64,000 bases of DNA from Stutzerimonas decontaminans (GTDB lineage Bacteria; Pseudomonadota; Gammaproteobacteria; Pseudomonadales; Pseudomonadaceae): positions 4,601,501 through 4,665,500 of the forward strand of contig NZ_CP007509.1 of NCBI RefSeq assembly GCF_000661915.1. The letters run 5' to 3'. The notes under the pieces were generated by a model that made no database searches, was not told where the DNA came from, and saw only the letters and a program-made list of their open reading frames with translations. Shown in pieces: positions 27,971 through 39,827 of this stretch. The stretch's first letter is position 1; every line of letters starts with the position of its first letter. A program made the position numbers and the translations under genes.

Positions 27971-28003
27971 CGACAAGGGCGCATCGAAGCGCCCTTGTCG
28001 TTT
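27971..28003. terminator. Bidirectional terminator between the thioredoxin-fold gene and spuH
   Basis: A perfect 12-bp stem (CGACAAGGGCGC / GCGCCCTTGTCG) with a 6-base loop, TTT on the right and AAA on the left, so it can act on both convergent transcripts. It probably ends the long spu operon, whose last gene stops 18 bp away. Confidence 0.85.
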
Positions 28004-28020
28004 AGTGCTCAAACCGACGC

Positions 28021-28923
28021 TCAGCTATGCGCCGAGGGCGGTACCAGCACCTTGCGGCTGTCGATCACCTGACGCCAGGTGGGATTGGCATTGCTTTCAT
28101 CCATCGCTTGCTGCATCGCGCGGATACGGCGCTTTTCGGCACGGCGGGTGAGGTACCAGGCAAGGAAGGTCGCCAGCGAAACGCTGAGCAGGATCAGGCT
28201 GGCCACCGCGTTGATCTCCGGTTTCACACCCAGGCGCACGGCGGAGAAGATCTCCATCGGCAGGGTGGTCGAGCCCGGCCCGGAGACGAAGCTGGCGAGT
28301 ACCAGATCGTCCAGCGACAAGGCGAAGGAGAGCATGCCGCCAGCGGCCAGCGAAGGCGCGATCATCGGCATGGTGATCACGAAGAACACCTTCCACGGTC
28401 GCGCACCAAGGTCCATCGCCGCTTCCTCGATGGACAGGTCCAGCTCGCGCAGACGTGCCATCACCACCACCGCGACATAGGCCGAGCAGAAGGTGGTGTG
28501 CGCAATCCAGATGGTCACCAGGCCGCGCTGCGCCGGCCAGCCGACCAGCTGCGCCATAGCCACGAACAGCAGCAGCAGCGACAGACCGGTAATCACCTCC
28601 GGCATTACCAGCGGCGCGGTGACCAGGCCACCGAACAGCGTGCGGCCACGGAACACCGGGATGCGCGTGAGCACGAAGGCAGCCATGGTGCCCAGCGCCA
28701 CCGCAGCAATCGCGGTGTAGGCCGCGACTTCCAGCGAGCGCATCACCGCACCCATCAGCTGCGAATTGTCGAGCAGCCCGGCGTACCACTTCAGCGACCA
28801 GCCGCCCCACACCGTCACCAGCCGCGAGGCGTTGAACGAGTAGATGACCAGAATCACCATCGGCAGGTAGATGAACAGGAGCCCGAGCACCAGGATCAGG
28901 TTGGAAAAGCTCCAGCGTTTCAT
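28021..28923 (-). CDS. spuH: Polyamine ABC transporter permease SpuH (PotI-like)
   Basis: A 300-residue inner-membrane permease with six spans and the ABC permease EAA motif (EEAAMDLGARPWKVFFVITMP). It forms the channel with SpuG for putrescine/spermidine uptake. The ATG at 28923 was chosen because it gives the normal PotI N-terminus (MKRWSFSNLILVLG) and overlaps the spuG stop by 4 bp; the longer open frame is spuG out of frame. Confidence 0.94.
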   Translation of the reverse strand: MKRWSFSNLILVLGLLFIYLPMVILVIYSFNASRLVTVWGGWSLKWYAGLLDNSQLMGAVMRSLEVAAYTAIAAVALGTMAAFVLTRIPVFRGRTLFGGLVTAPLVMPEVITGLSLLLLFVAMAQLVGWPAQRGLVTIWIAHTTFCSAYVAVVVMARLRELDLSIEEAAMDLGARPWKVFFVITMPMIAPSLAAGGMLSFALSLDDLVLASFVSGPGSTTLPMEIFSAVRLGVKPEINAVASLILLSVSLATFLAWYLTRRAEKRRIRAMQQAMDESNANPTWRQVIDSRKVLVPPSAHS

Positions 28924-29816
28924 AGCTTGCCCTCCAGTTCCTTGGCTTGGTTCCGGTTGAACAGGATGATCGGCACCAGCAGGATCGCCAGCATCACCAC
29001 CGCCAGCGCCGAGGCCACCGGCCAGTCGCGGTTGTTGAAGAACTCCTGCCACAGCACTTTACCGATCATCAACGTCTCCGGACCACCGAGCAGCTCGGGG
29101 ATGACGAACTCGCCGACCACAGGGATGAACACCAGCATGCAGCCCGCGATGATGCCGTTCTTCGACAGCGGCACGGTGATCTTCCAGAAGCTGGTGAGGT
29201 TGCGCGCGCCCAGGTCGGAGGCGGCCTCCAGCAGGCTCGGGTCGTGCTTCACCAGGTTGGCGTAGAGCGGCAGGATCATGAACGGCAGATAGGAATAGAC
29301 CACGCCGATGTACACGGCGATATCGGTGTTGAGTATCTGCAGCGGCCGGTCGATCAGCCCCATGCCGAGCAGCAGGCTGTTGAGCAGGCCGTTGCTGCTG
29401 AGAATGCCCATCCAGGCGTAGACGCGGATCAGAATCGCCGTCCAGGTCGGCATCATGATCAGCAGCAGCAGCACGGTCTGCAGATCCTTGCGCGCCCGGG
29501 CGATGGCGTACGCCATGGGATAGCCGATCAACAGGCAGAGCAAGGTGCTGAAGAAGGCGATCCTCAGCGAGCCCAGATATGCCGCCAGATACAACTCGTC
29601 TTCGCTGAGGAAGATGTAGTTGCCGAGGTTGATCAGCACCTGCAGCTGCTGGTCGGCGTAGGCGAAGATGTCCGTGTACGGCGGTATCGCCACATCCGCT
29701 TCGGCGAAGCTGATCTTCAGCACGATGGCGAACGGCAGCAGGAAGAACAGGAACAGCCAGAGGAAGGGCACGCCGATGACCAGTCGGCGTCCGCTATTCA
29801 ACGGCGAGCGCTTCAT
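28920..29816 (-). CDS. spuG: Polyamine ABC transporter permease SpuG (PotH-like)
   Basis: A 298-residue permease with an N-terminal span (LVIGVPFLWLFLFFLLPFAI), five more spans, and the EAA loop EAASDLGARNLTSFWKITVP. It pairs with SpuH. It overlaps spuF and spuH by 4 bp each, indicating translational coupling within the uptake operon. Confidence 0.94.
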   Translation of the reverse strand: MKRSPLNSGRRLVIGVPFLWLFLFFLLPFAIVLKISFAEADVAIPPYTDIFAYADQQLQVLINLGNYIFLSEDELYLAAYLGSLRIAFFSTLLCLLIGYPMAYAIARARKDLQTVLLLLIMMPTWTAILIRVYAWMGILSSNGLLNSLLLGMGLIDRPLQILNTDIAVYIGVVYSYLPFMILPLYANLVKHDPSLLEAASDLGARNLTSFWKITVPLSKNGIIAGCMLVFIPVVGEFVIPELLGGPETLMIGKVLWQEFFNNRDWPVASALAVVMLAILLVPIILFNRNQAKELEGKL

Positions 29817-30964
29817 GCCTGCAGCACCACGCCGCTGTCATCCCACCAGTAGACGTACACTTCTTCCTCCCAGGTCGGCAGCTTCACGTGACGCTCGGCG
29901 TTGGCCATGAAGGCCTGCAAAACGCCGCCGGACGGCAGCTTGATGTAGTACACCGAATGACCGCCGAGGTAGGCGATATCGTGGACGACGCCCTTGGCCC
30001 AGTTGTAGCCAGGGCGCTCCAATTCCGGCAGTTCGGTGCCGATCAGCAGCTTTTCGGGGCGAATCGCGTAGGTAATCTGTTTGTCCTGCGCGCGGGTACT
30101 GATGCCGTGGCCGACGTAGATCGGGTTTTCCAGGCCGGGGCTGGCGATGACGGCGTGGTCGCCCATGTCTTCGATCAGCTCGCCTTCGAACAGGTTGACG
30201 TTGCCGATGAACTCGCAGACCAGCCGGCTCGCCGGGGTTTCGTAGATGTCCATCGGGCTGCCGACCTGGGCAATCCAGCCCAGATGCATGATGGCGATCC
30301 GTTCGGCCATGGTCATGGCCTCTTCCTGGTCGTGGGTGACCATCACGCAGGTCACGCCGACGCGCTCGATGATCTGCACCAGCTCCAGCTGCATCTGCGA
30401 GCGCAGCTTCTTGTCCAGCGCACCCATGGGCTCGTCGAGCAGCAGTAGCTTGGGCCGTTTGGCCAGCGAACGCGCCAGCGCCACGCGTTGGCGCTGGCCG
30501 CCGGAGAGCTGATGCGGCTTGCGCTTGGCGTACTGGGTCATCTGCACCAGACCGAGCATCTCCTTCACACGCGCCTCGACTTCCTCTTTCGGCAGGCCAT
30601 CCTGCTTGAGACCGAAGGCGATGTTCTGCTCCACCGTCATGTGCGGGAACAGCGCGTAGGACTGGAACATCATGTTGATCGGCCGCTCGTACGGCGGCAT
30701 GTCAGTGATGTCCTGGCCATCGAGGAAGATGCGCCCCTCGGTGGGCCGCTCGAAACCGGCAAGCATGCGCAGCAGGGTCGACTTGCCCGAGCCGGAGCCG
30801 CCCAACAGCGCGAAGATTTCGCCCTGATGGATGCTCAGCGAGACATCATCGACCGCCACCGTTTCATCGAATTTCTTGGTGACGCGGTCGATCTTCAGCA
30901 GCACCTGCTTGTTCTTGCTCTCGCCACTGAGGGCTTTCTTGTAGGCGCTGGAGGCAACGGCCAT
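29813..30964 (-). CDS. spuF: Polyamine ABC transporter ATP-binding protein SpuF (PotG-like)
   Basis: A 383-residue ATPase: Walker A GGSGSGKST, signature LSGGQRQRVALARSL and Walker B LLLLDEPMGALDKK. A C-terminal TOBE-type regulatory domain follows, of the kind found in PotA/PotG proteins (ITYAIRPEKLLIG). The ATG at 30964 has GGGAG at good spacing; the frame extends 25 codons further upstream without a better start. Confidence 0.94.
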   Translation of the reverse strand: MAVASSAYKKALSGESKNKQVLLKIDRVTKKFDETVAVDDVSLSIHQGEIFALLGGSGSGKSTLLRMLAGFERPTEGRIFLDGQDITDMPPYERPINMMFQSYALFPHMTVEQNIAFGLKQDGLPKEEVEARVKEMLGLVQMTQYAKRKPHQLSGGQRQRVALARSLAKRPKLLLLDEPMGALDKKLRSQMQLELVQIIERVGVTCVMVTHDQEEAMTMAERIAIMHLGWIAQVGSPMDIYETPASRLVCEFIGNVNLFEGELIEDMGDHAVIASPGLENPIYVGHGISTRAQDKQITYAIRPEKLLIGTELPELERPGYNWAKGVVHDIAYLGGHSVYYIKLPSGGVLQAFMANAERHVKLPTWEEEVYVYWWDDSGVVLQA

Positions 30965-31114
30965 GCGCGAACTCCCGAAATGAAAAAGGTTGGCCGGCCT
31001 GGGCCGGGTATCTAGTGGTCGTTGCAACGAGCGCGTCATCGGACGCGCCCTTCGTTCAGGCCGCCCCGCTTCGTCCTGGCAGCACCGTGGACGAAATGGA
31101 ACGGACTCCGGGAT

Positions 31115-32215
<1,101 letters not shown>

Positions 32216-32372
32216 TTACAGGCCGCGCGTGATCCCGGCGGGAAAGGCGGGCTGTTTATTGGAAAAACCTCTAAAAATCAACAGATTTGGTGTAATTACC
32301 GGTGCAGTTGCGGGAATAAACGGAAATGCTTGAACCGCCGGCAGACGCCTTCGCCCTGTCATTCCGCACCAG

Positions 32373-32391
32373 CCCGGTGCGCAGCACCGGG
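32373..32391. terminator. Stem-loop between spuD and spuE
   Basis: A perfect 8-bp stem (CCCGGTGC / GCACCGGG) with a 3-base loop in the 263-bp gap downstream of spuD. No U-tract follows on the minus strand. It is probably a stability or partial-attenuation hairpin raising spuD over downstream transport genes. Confidence 0.55.
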
Positions 32392-32463
32392 ACGGCAGTC
32401 AGCTGACCGGCCTCCCATGCCGGGTGCGCACGACTCATGCGACCCGACACAGGAGCGGCCGGA

Positions 32464-33711
<1,248 letters not shown>

Positions 33712-33779
33712 TCAACAAGCCGAACGCATACCAACCTGCAATCGACAACCTTAGCTGAGCGGCGCCAACTGCCGCACGC

Positions 33780-35138
33780 TCAACCCAACACATCCTTGGC
33801 CGTTGCATCCAGACACAGACGCACCTTGCCGATCAGCTCGTCGATCTGCTCCTCGCTGATAACCAGCGGCGGCGAGATGATCATGGTGTCGCCAACCGCA
33901 CGCATGACCAGGCCGTTGCGGAAGCAGTGCTCGCGACAGAGCATGCCCACGCCGGGGTCGGCAAAGCGTTCGCGGGTCCTCTTGTTCTTCACCAGTTCCA
34001 GCGCGCCGAGCAGGCCGACCCCACGGGCCTCGCCCACCAGCGGATGCTCGAGCAGTTCCTGCCAGCGTGACTGCAAATAGGGTGCCGTCTTCGTCTTCAC
34101 CCGCTCGACGATCTTCTCCTCGCGCAGGATGCGGATGTTCTCCAGCGCCACCGCGGCGGCCACCGGGTGCCCCGAGTAGGTGAAGCCGTGGTAGAACTCG
34201 CCACCTTCGTTGAGCGTCTGCACCACTTCGTCGCGTACCACCACGCCACCCATGGGGATGTAGCCAGAGGTCAGGCCCTTGGCGATCGGCATCAGATCCG
34301 GTTCGAGACCGTAGTAGTCGCTGCCGAACCACTCACCGGTACGGCCGAAGCCGCAGATGACCTCGTCGGCGATGAAGAGGATGTCGTAGCGCGCGAGGAT
34401 TTCCTTGACCCGAGGCCAGTAGCTCTCCGGCGGAATGATCACGCCGCCGGCGCCCTGGATCGGCTCGGCGATGAAGGCGGCGACCTTGTCCTCGCCGACC
34501 TCGAGAATCTTCTGCTCCAGCTGGTCGGCGATGCGCACGCCGAACTCTTCCGGGCTCATGTCACCACCCTCGCCGAACCAGTAGGGCTGGTCGATATGCT
34601 CGATGCCGGGGATCGGGCCGTCGCCCTGCTCGTGCATGGCCTTCATCCCGCCCAGGCTGGCGCCGGCGATGGTCGAGCCGTGATAGCCATTCCAGCGACC
34701 GATGACCACCTTCTTCGCCGGCTGGCCCTTGATCGCCCAGTAATGGCGCACCATGCGCAGCACGGTGTCGTTGGCCTCCGAGCCCGAGCCGGTGAAGAAC
34801 ACATGGTTCATCCCGGCTGGCGCGATGTCGGCAATCGCCTTGGCCAGGGCCACGGCCGGCGGGTGGGCGGTCTGGAAGAACAGGTTGTAGTACGGCAGCT
34901 CGCGCATCTGCCTGGTCGCAGCCTCGACCAGCTCCTCGCGGCCATAGCCCAGGTTGACGCACCAGAGCCCGGCCATGGCGTCGAGGATCTTGTGCCCCTC
35001 GCTGTCCCACAGATAGACGCCGGACGCCTTGGTGATGATGCGCGTGCCCTTGGCGTTCAGCGCCTTGTAATCGGTGAACGGCGGCAGATGATGGTCGCGG
35101 CTCAGCGCTTGCCAGTGCAGGGTTTGCGAATCGCTCAT
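33780..35138 (-). CDS. spuC: Putrescine/polyamine:pyruvate aminotransferase SpuC
   Basis: A 452-residue class III PLP aminotransferase. PLP contacts are visible in [12 protein letters not shown] and the YHGST motif; [13 protein letters not shown] carries the cofactor aspartate, and the Schiff-base lysine is in [10 protein letters not shown]. It converts putrescine to 4-aminobutyraldehyde with pyruvate as acceptor. It sits in the spuABC order known from P. aeruginosa. The aldehyde product would be oxidised by KauB (53032-54525). Confidence 0.93.
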   Translation of the reverse strand: MSDSQTLHWQALSRDHHLPPFTDYKALNAKGTRIITKASGVYLWDSEGHKILDAMAGLWCVNLGYGREELVEAATRQMRELPYYNLFFQTAHPPAVALAKAIADIAPAGMNHVFFTGSGSEANDTVLRMVRHYWAIKGQPAKKVVIGRWNGYHGSTIAGASLGGMKAMHEQGDGPIPGIEHIDQPYWFGEGGDMSPEEFGVRIADQLEQKILEVGEDKVAAFIAEPIQGAGGVIIPPESYWPRVKEILARYDILFIADEVICGFGRTGEWFGSDYYGLEPDLMPIAKGLTSGYIPMGGVVVRDEVVQTLNEGGEFYHGFTYSGHPVAAAVALENIRILREEKIVERVKTKTAPYLQSRWQELLEHPLVGEARGVGLLGALELVKNKRTRERFADPGVGMLCREHCFRNGLVMRAVGDTMIISPPLVISEEQIDELIGKVRLCLDATAKDVLG

Positions 35139-35170
35139 CAGTCACCTCTCGATAAAGTTCGTGCATGTTC

Positions 35171-35201
35171 GGTGGACGAGCAAAGCGTCATCCACCCTAC
35201 G
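35171..35201. repeat. Dispersed TCCACCCTACG motif, copy 2, in a small hairpin
   Basis: GGTGGA (35171-35176) pairs with TCCACC (35191-35196), followed by CTACG. It lies in the 85-bp gap between spuB and spuC and shares the TCCACCCTACG core with two other intergenic sites in this window. Confidence 0.6.
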
Positions 35202-35223
35202 ACCGGCTCCGGCGGAAGCGGCC

Positions 35224-36582
35224 CTACACCGACAGCATCAGGAATTCCCGCTCCCATGAACTGATCACGCGGTGGTAGTTCTCCTGCTCGGCACGTTTGA
35301 CCGCGACGTAGCCGGTGATGAATTTCGGGCTCAGGTATTTCTCCAGCTCGCGGCAGGTCTCCATCCGCTCCAGCGCCGCTTCCAGGGTCAGTGGCAGGCG
35401 CAGGTTGCGCCGCTCGTAGCCGCGGCCCTTGACCGGCTGGCTTGGCGGCAGCTGCTCGACCATGCCGATGTAGCCGCACAGCAGGCTCGCGGCGATGGCC
35501 AGGTAAGGGTTGGCGTCGGCGCCGGCCAGGCGATTCTCGACACGGCGGTTCTGCGGATCGGAATCCGGCACGCGCAGGCCAACGGTGCGGTTCTCCTCAC
35601 CCCATTCCACGTTCACCGGCGCCGAGGTGTCCGGCAGGAAGCGGCGGAACGAATTGACGTTCGGCGCGAACATTGGCAGCAGTTCGGGGATGTACTTCTG
35701 CAAGCCGCCGACGTGGTGCAGGAACAGCTGGCTCATGGAGCCGTCTTCATTGGAGAAGATGTTGCGCCCGGTCTTGAGGTCGACGACGCTCTGGTGCAGG
35801 TGCATCGCGCTGCCCGGCTCGCCGGTCATCGGTTTGGCCATGAAGGTGGCGGCGACGTTGTGCTTGAGCGCCGCCTCGCGCATGGTGCGCTTGAACACCA
35901 GGATCTGATCGGCCAGGTGCAGCGCCTCGCCATGACGGAAGTTGATCTCCATCTGCGCAGTGCCTTCCTCGTGGATCAGCGTATCCAGATCCAGTCCCTG
36001 CGCCTCGCACCAGTCGTACATGTCCTCGAACAGCGGGTCGAATTCGTTGGCCGCATCGATGGAGAACGACTGCCGGCCGGTCTCCTGACGGCCGGAACGG
36101 CCGACCGGCGGCTGGAATGGCAGGTCCGGGTCTTCGCAGCGCTTGGTCAGGTAGAACTCCATCTCCGGCGCGACGATGGGTTGCCAGCCGCGATCGGCGT
36201 ACATCTTCAGGACGCGCTTCAAGATGTTGCGCGGCGACAGCTCGATGGGATTGCCCATCTTGTCGTAGGTGTCGTGGATCACCTGGGCGGTCGGCTCGAT
36301 AGCCCAGGGCACGAGGAATACGGCGTTCGGGTCGGGCCGGCAGAACATGTCGATGTCGGCCGGGTCGAGCAGCTCGTAGTAGATGTCATCCTCGACGTAA
36401 TCGCCGGTCACGGTCTGCAGCAGCACGCTTTCCGGCAGGCGCATGCCTTTCTCACCGAGGAACTTGTTGGTTGGTGAGATCTTGCCGCGGGCGATCCCGG
36501 TCAGGTCACTGATCAGGCATTCCACTTCGGTAATCTTGTGTTCTTTCAGCCAGCCGGTGAGCTGGTCGAGCTGGATACTCAT
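35224..36582 (-). CDS. spuB: Gamma-glutamylpolyamine synthetase SpuB (glutamine synthetase family)
   Basis: A 452-residue glutamine-synthetase-like enzyme (PuuA type) joining glutamate to putrescine or related amines with ATP. The beta-grasp N-terminal part carries CLISDLTGIARGK. The catalytic part has EMEFYLTKR, QMEINFRHG, GSAMHLHQSV and NRRVENRLAGADANPYLA. It is encoded beside spuA and divergent from the paralogue spuI, so two synthetases serve the same cluster. Confidence 0.93.
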   Translation of the reverse strand: MSIQLDQLTGWLKEHKITEVECLISDLTGIARGKISPTNKFLGEKGMRLPESVLLQTVTGDYVEDDIYYELLDPADIDMFCRPDPNAVFLVPWAIEPTAQVIHDTYDKMGNPIELSPRNILKRVLKMYADRGWQPIVAPEMEFYLTKRCEDPDLPFQPPVGRSGRQETGRQSFSIDAANEFDPLFEDMYDWCEAQGLDLDTLIHEEGTAQMEINFRHGEALHLADQILVFKRTMREAALKHNVAATFMAKPMTGEPGSAMHLHQSVVDLKTGRNIFSNEDGSMSQLFLHHVGGLQKYIPELLPMFAPNVNSFRRFLPDTSAPVNVEWGEENRTVGLRVPDSDPQNRRVENRLAGADANPYLAIAASLLCGYIGMVEQLPPSQPVKGRGYERRNLRLPLTLEAALERMETCRELEKYLSPKFITGYVAVKRAEQENYHRVISSWEREFLMLSV

Positions 36583-36624
36583 GTTGACCTCGGGGTTGCT
36601 GGAAAGGGCCGCCTGGGTCGGCCG

Positions 36625-37371
36625 TCAGCGTTGTCGGGCACGGACCGCGCAGGCTTCGGCGAAGCCCCGGAACAGCGCCAGATAATGCGGATGTTCGTGA
36701 ACCTGCCACTCCGGGTGCCACTGCACCCCGAGGGCAAAGCTGCGTGCCTGCTCGACGGAAAAGGCCTCGATCAGCCCGTCCGGCGCCAGCGCTTCGATGC
36801 GCAAACCGCCACCGAGCCGTTCGACACCCTGACCATGTACTGAGTTGACCTGAATCTGCGCCGGCAGGCCCATTTGCTCGAGCAGGCCGCCTGGCTGCAC
36901 ATGCAATGCGTGGCTGAGACCGTATTGCACCTCCAGCGGGTCATCCTGACGTTCACGGTGATCCTGATAAGGCCCGGCTTCGTGAACCTTCTGGTGCAGG
37001 CTGCCGCCAAAGGCCACGTTCATTTCCTGAAAGCCCCGGCAGATGCCGAACACCGGAATGCCCGCCTCGACAGCTGCACGAATCAGCGGCAGGGTCAGGT
37101 GGTCGCGCAGGGGATCGTGCGGGGTGCCAGCCTCGCTCGGCGGGCCGCCATAATGATGCGGCTCGACGTTTGACGGCGAGCCGGTGAAGAGCAGGCCGTC
37201 GAAGGTTTCCAACAGCGCCGCGGGGTCGATCAGCTCATCCAGTGCCGGGATCACCAGCGGCACACCGGCAATCGCCGCAGCACGCAGGTACTTGTCCCCG
37301 GCGATGTGAAAACTGTGGTGTCCGATCTGCTTGGTACAGGCCGAAACGCCGATCAGGGGCTTGCGAGGCAT
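36625..37371 (-). CDS. spuA: Gamma-glutamyl-polyamine hydrolase SpuA (class I glutamine amidotransferase fold)
   Basis: A 248-residue PuuD-type hydrolase that releases glutamate from gamma-glutamylated polyamine products. The nucleophile Cys111 is in FGICRGFQEMN and the His/Glu pair in GVQWHPEWQ. The start at 37371 gives the usual MPRKPLIGVSACTKQ beginning; an ATG nine codons upstream is possible but has no better ribosome site. It is the first gene of the leftward spu operon, divergent from spuI. Confidence 0.92.
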   Translation of the reverse strand: MPRKPLIGVSACTKQIGHHSFHIAGDKYLRAAAIAGVPLVIPALDELIDPAALLETFDGLLFTGSPSNVEPHHYGGPPSEAGTPHDPLRDHLTLPLIRAAVEAGIPVFGICRGFQEMNVAFGGSLHQKVHEAGPYQDHRERQDDPLEVQYGLSHALHVQPGGLLEQMGLPAQIQVNSVHGQGVERLGGGLRIEALAPDGLIEAFSVEQARSFALGVQWHPEWQVHEHPHYLALFRGFAEACAVRARQR

Positions 37372-37412
37372 GGGATACTCGTCGTTCGAATGGGGCATAC
37401 CGGAGAGTAGTC

Positions 37413-37435
37413 TTGTTCATTTTTATAGACAATAG
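37413..37435. promoter_or_regulatory. Candidate operator in the spuA-spuI divergent promoter region
   Basis: An AT-rich site beginning TTGTTCATTTTTATAGACA, 42 bp from the spuA start. It matches 15 of 19 positions with a site at 54632-54650 between kauB and its divergent aminotransferase. An inverted TGAACA lies at 37539-37544 on the spuI side. The regulator is unknown; a polyamine-responsive factor is inferred. Confidence 0.45.
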
Positions 37436-37611
37436 CCCGAGCATTAGCCCCACGCGCTTTACGTTCAGCGCCTTCGATACGCCCCAAAAAAGGCCCATCG
37501 TGGGCACTCATGGGGCGCTGGCGGGCTACTATTGACAGTGAACAGGCTTTTCGATTGACTCCCAGACAAGCATCTGATGATTGAAATTTTTAACAATTAA
37601 GGTAATTCATC

Positions 37612-38985
37612 ATGGCCCCGCCGCGTGCCGTTCAGCTCAACGAAGCTAACGCATTTCTCAAGGAACATCCGGAGATCCAGTACGTCGATCTGCTGATCAC
37701 CGACATGAATGGAGTCGTGCGCGGCAAGCGCATCGAGCGCGCTAGCCTGCACAAGGTCTACGAAAAAGGCATCAACCTCCCCGCTTCGCTGTTCGCCCTC
37801 GACATCAACGGCATCACCGTTGAAAGCAGCGGGCTGGGCATGGACATTGGCGACTCCGACCGCACCTGCTTTCCGATCCCCAACACCCTGTGCAAGGAAC
37901 CCTGGCAGAAGCGCCCCACCGCTCAGTTGCTAATGACCATGCACGAGCGTGATGGCGACCCTTTCTTCGCCGACCCGCGCGAAGTGCTGCGCCAGGTGGT
38001 GAGCAAGTTCGACGAACTCGGCCTGACCATCTGCGCCGCGTTCGAACTCGAGTTCTATCTGATCGATCAGGAGAACATCAACGGCCGCCCGCAGCCGCCA
38101 CGCTCGCCGATCTCCGGCAAGCGCCCGCATTCGACCCAGGTCTACCTGATCGATGATCTCGACGAGTACGTCGACTGCCTGCAGGACATTCTCGAAGGCG
38201 CCAAGGAGCAAGGCATTCCGGCTGATGCCATCGTCAAGGAAAGCGCCCCGGCGCAGTTCGAAGTCAACCTTCATCACGTCGCCGATCCGATCAAGGCGTG
38301 CGACTACGCAGTGCTGCTCAAGCGACTGATCAAGAACATCGCCTACGACCATGAGATGGACACAACCTTTATGGCCAAACCCTACCCGGGTCAGGCCGGC
38401 AACGGGTTGCACGTACATATCTCGCTGCTCGACAAGAATGGCAACAATATATTCGCCACCGACAACCCACTGGAAAGCCAGACACTGCGCCATGCCATCG
38501 GCGGTCTGCAGCAGACCATGGCAGCGTCGATGGCCTTCCTCTGCCCCAACGTGAACTCCTATCGTCGTTTCGGTGCGCAGTTCTACGTGCCCAACGCGCC
38601 TTGCTGGGGCATGGACAACCGCACCGTGGCGCTGCGCGTACCGACCGACAGCCCGGACGCGGTGCGCATCGAACACCGGGTCGCCGGCGCCGACGCCAAC
38701 CCCTACCTGCTGCTGGCCGGCATACTCGCCGGGGTGCACCATGGTCTGACCAACAAGATCGAGCCGGACGCGCCCATCGAGGGCAACTCCTACGAGCAGG
38801 TCGAGCAGAGCCTGCCGACCAATCTGCGTGATGCCCTGCGTGAGCTGGACGACAGCGAGATCATGGCGCGCTACATCAGCCCCGATTACATCGACATCTT
38901 CGTCGCCTGCAAGGAGAGCGAACTGGCCGAGTTCGAGCATTCGATCTCGGACCTCGAGTACAACTGGTATCTGCACACTGTCTAG
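37612..38985 (+). CDS. spuI: Gamma-glutamylpolyamine synthetase SpuI (glutamine synthetase family)
   Basis: A 457-residue PuuA-like ligase. Core motifs include LLITDMNGVVRGKRIER, AFELEFYLIDQEN, QFEVNLHHVAD, GNGLHVHISLLDKNG and VRIEHRVAGADANPYLLL. It starts the rightward arm of the polyamine cluster; the gap to spuA is 240 bp. A GC hairpin follows the stop. It acts with SpuB on putrescine and other polyamines; their division of labour cannot be read here. Confidence 0.92.
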   Translation: MAPPRAVQLNEANAFLKEHPEIQYVDLLITDMNGVVRGKRIERASLHKVYEKGINLPASLFALDINGITVESSGLGMDIGDSDRTCFPIPNTLCKEPWQKRPTAQLLMTMHERDGDPFFADPREVLRQVVSKFDELGLTICAAFELEFYLIDQENINGRPQPPRSPISGKRPHSTQVYLIDDLDEYVDCLQDILEGAKEQGIPADAIVKESAPAQFEVNLHHVADPIKACDYAVLLKRLIKNIAYDHEMDTTFMAKPYPGQAGNGLHVHISLLDKNGNNIFATDNPLESQTLRHAIGGLQQTMAASMAFLCPNVNSYRRFGAQFYVPNAPCWGMDNRTVALRVPTDSPDAVRIEHRVAGADANPYLLLAGILAGVHHGLTNKIEPDAPIEGNSYEQVEQSLPTNLRDALRELDDSEIMARYISPDYIDIFVACKESELAEFEHSISDLEYNWYLHTV

Positions 38986-38999
38986 TCCAACCGCAGCGG

Positions 39000-39027
39000 G
39001 CACGGCGGTTTGCATCCGCCGCCGTGC
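39000..39027 (+). terminator. Stem-loop after spuI
   Basis: A perfect 9-bp stem (GCACGGCGG / CCGCCGTGC) with a 10-base loop, 15 bp after the spuI stop and 18 bp before aguR. There is no clear U-tract, so termination may be partial. Confidence 0.5.
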
Positions 39028-39044
39028 TGGCTTCAAATAGGCCG

Positions 39045-39695
39045 ATGACCAAACCCAGCCCCGCGCTACCCACTCGCCGTCCGCGCGCCAGCAGCCAGAC
39101 GCGCATCCGCCAGATTCTTTCCAGCGCCCGCGAACTGCTCGCTGAGCAAGGCGCCGCGACGCTGTCGGTGTACGCGGTGGCAGAGCGCGCCGGCATTCCG
39201 CCCTCTTCCGTCTACCACTTCTTCTCCGGCGTACCGGCATTGCTCGCGGCGCTGACCGCGGATGTGCATGCAACGTTCAGGGCCAGTCTCGAGCAGCCCA
39301 TCGACCACCAGAGCCTGACCAGCTGGCGTGATCTGTCGCGGCTGATCGAACAGCGCATGCTGACGATCTACGAGCAGGACAGCGCTGCCCGCCAATTGAT
39401 CCTGGTGCAACACGGCCTCGGCGAAGTGACGCAGACCGATCAGCGTCTGGATCTCGAGCTCGGTCAGGCGATGCAGGCCGTATTCGAACGGCATTTCGCC
39501 CTGCCGCCGCTGCCGCAGGATATCGACGTGTTCGCCATGGCCCTGGAACTCGGCGACCGCGTCTATGCTCGATCCATACAGTTGTACGGCAGCCTGACGC
39601 CGCGCATGGCCGAAGAAGGCCTGCGGGTGTTCGACGCCTACCTCGGTCTGTATCTGCCGCCGTACCTGTCGAAGCGGCAATCGGCAGGGCACTGA
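39045..39695 (+). CDS. aguR: TetR-family regulator AguR
   Basis: A 216-residue TetR-type repressor. The N-terminal helix-turn-helix (about residues 15-65) reads TRIRQILSSARELL... then VAERAGIPPSSVYHFF. The C-terminal helical domain would bind the effector, by analogy agmatine and N-carbamoylputrescine. The start at 39045 gives MTKPSPALPTRRPRA; a start seven codons upstream is possible. It lies directly before aguB and aguA, matching the P. aeruginosa aguRBA order. Confidence 0.85.
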   Translation: MTKPSPALPTRRPRASSQTRIRQILSSARELLAEQGAATLSVYAVAERAGIPPSSVYHFFSGVPALLAALTADVHATFRASLEQPIDHQSLTSWRDLSRLIEQRMLTIYEQDSAARQLILVQHGLGEVTQTDQRLDLELGQAMQAVFERHFALPPLPQDIDVFAMALELGDRVYARSIQLYGSLTPRMAEEGLRVFDAYLGLYLPPYLSKRQSAGH

Positions 39696-39696
39696 T

Positions 39697-39793
39697 CGAT
39701 AAATATCGATAAACGGTTTATTTATTCATGTCAGCAGGCGTTTATATCACTATCAATCCGGATAACTATCGAATAGATTTGCGCCTTCGATAG
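39697..39793. promoter_or_regulatory. aguBA control region with palindromes
   Basis: Right after the aguR stop come two CGATAAA direct repeats (39697-39703 and 39707-39713). The second overlaps a perfect 6-1-6 palindrome ATAAACGGTTTAT (39709-39721). Further on, CTATCGAA (39766-39773) and TTCGATAG (39786-39793) form an 8-bp inverted repeat. The 132-bp AT-rich gap before aguB probably holds its promoter and AguR operators. Confidence 0.55.
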
Positions 39794-39827
39794 CCGCAGC
39801 CCTTTCCACCGCAGCCGCGAGGTTTTC

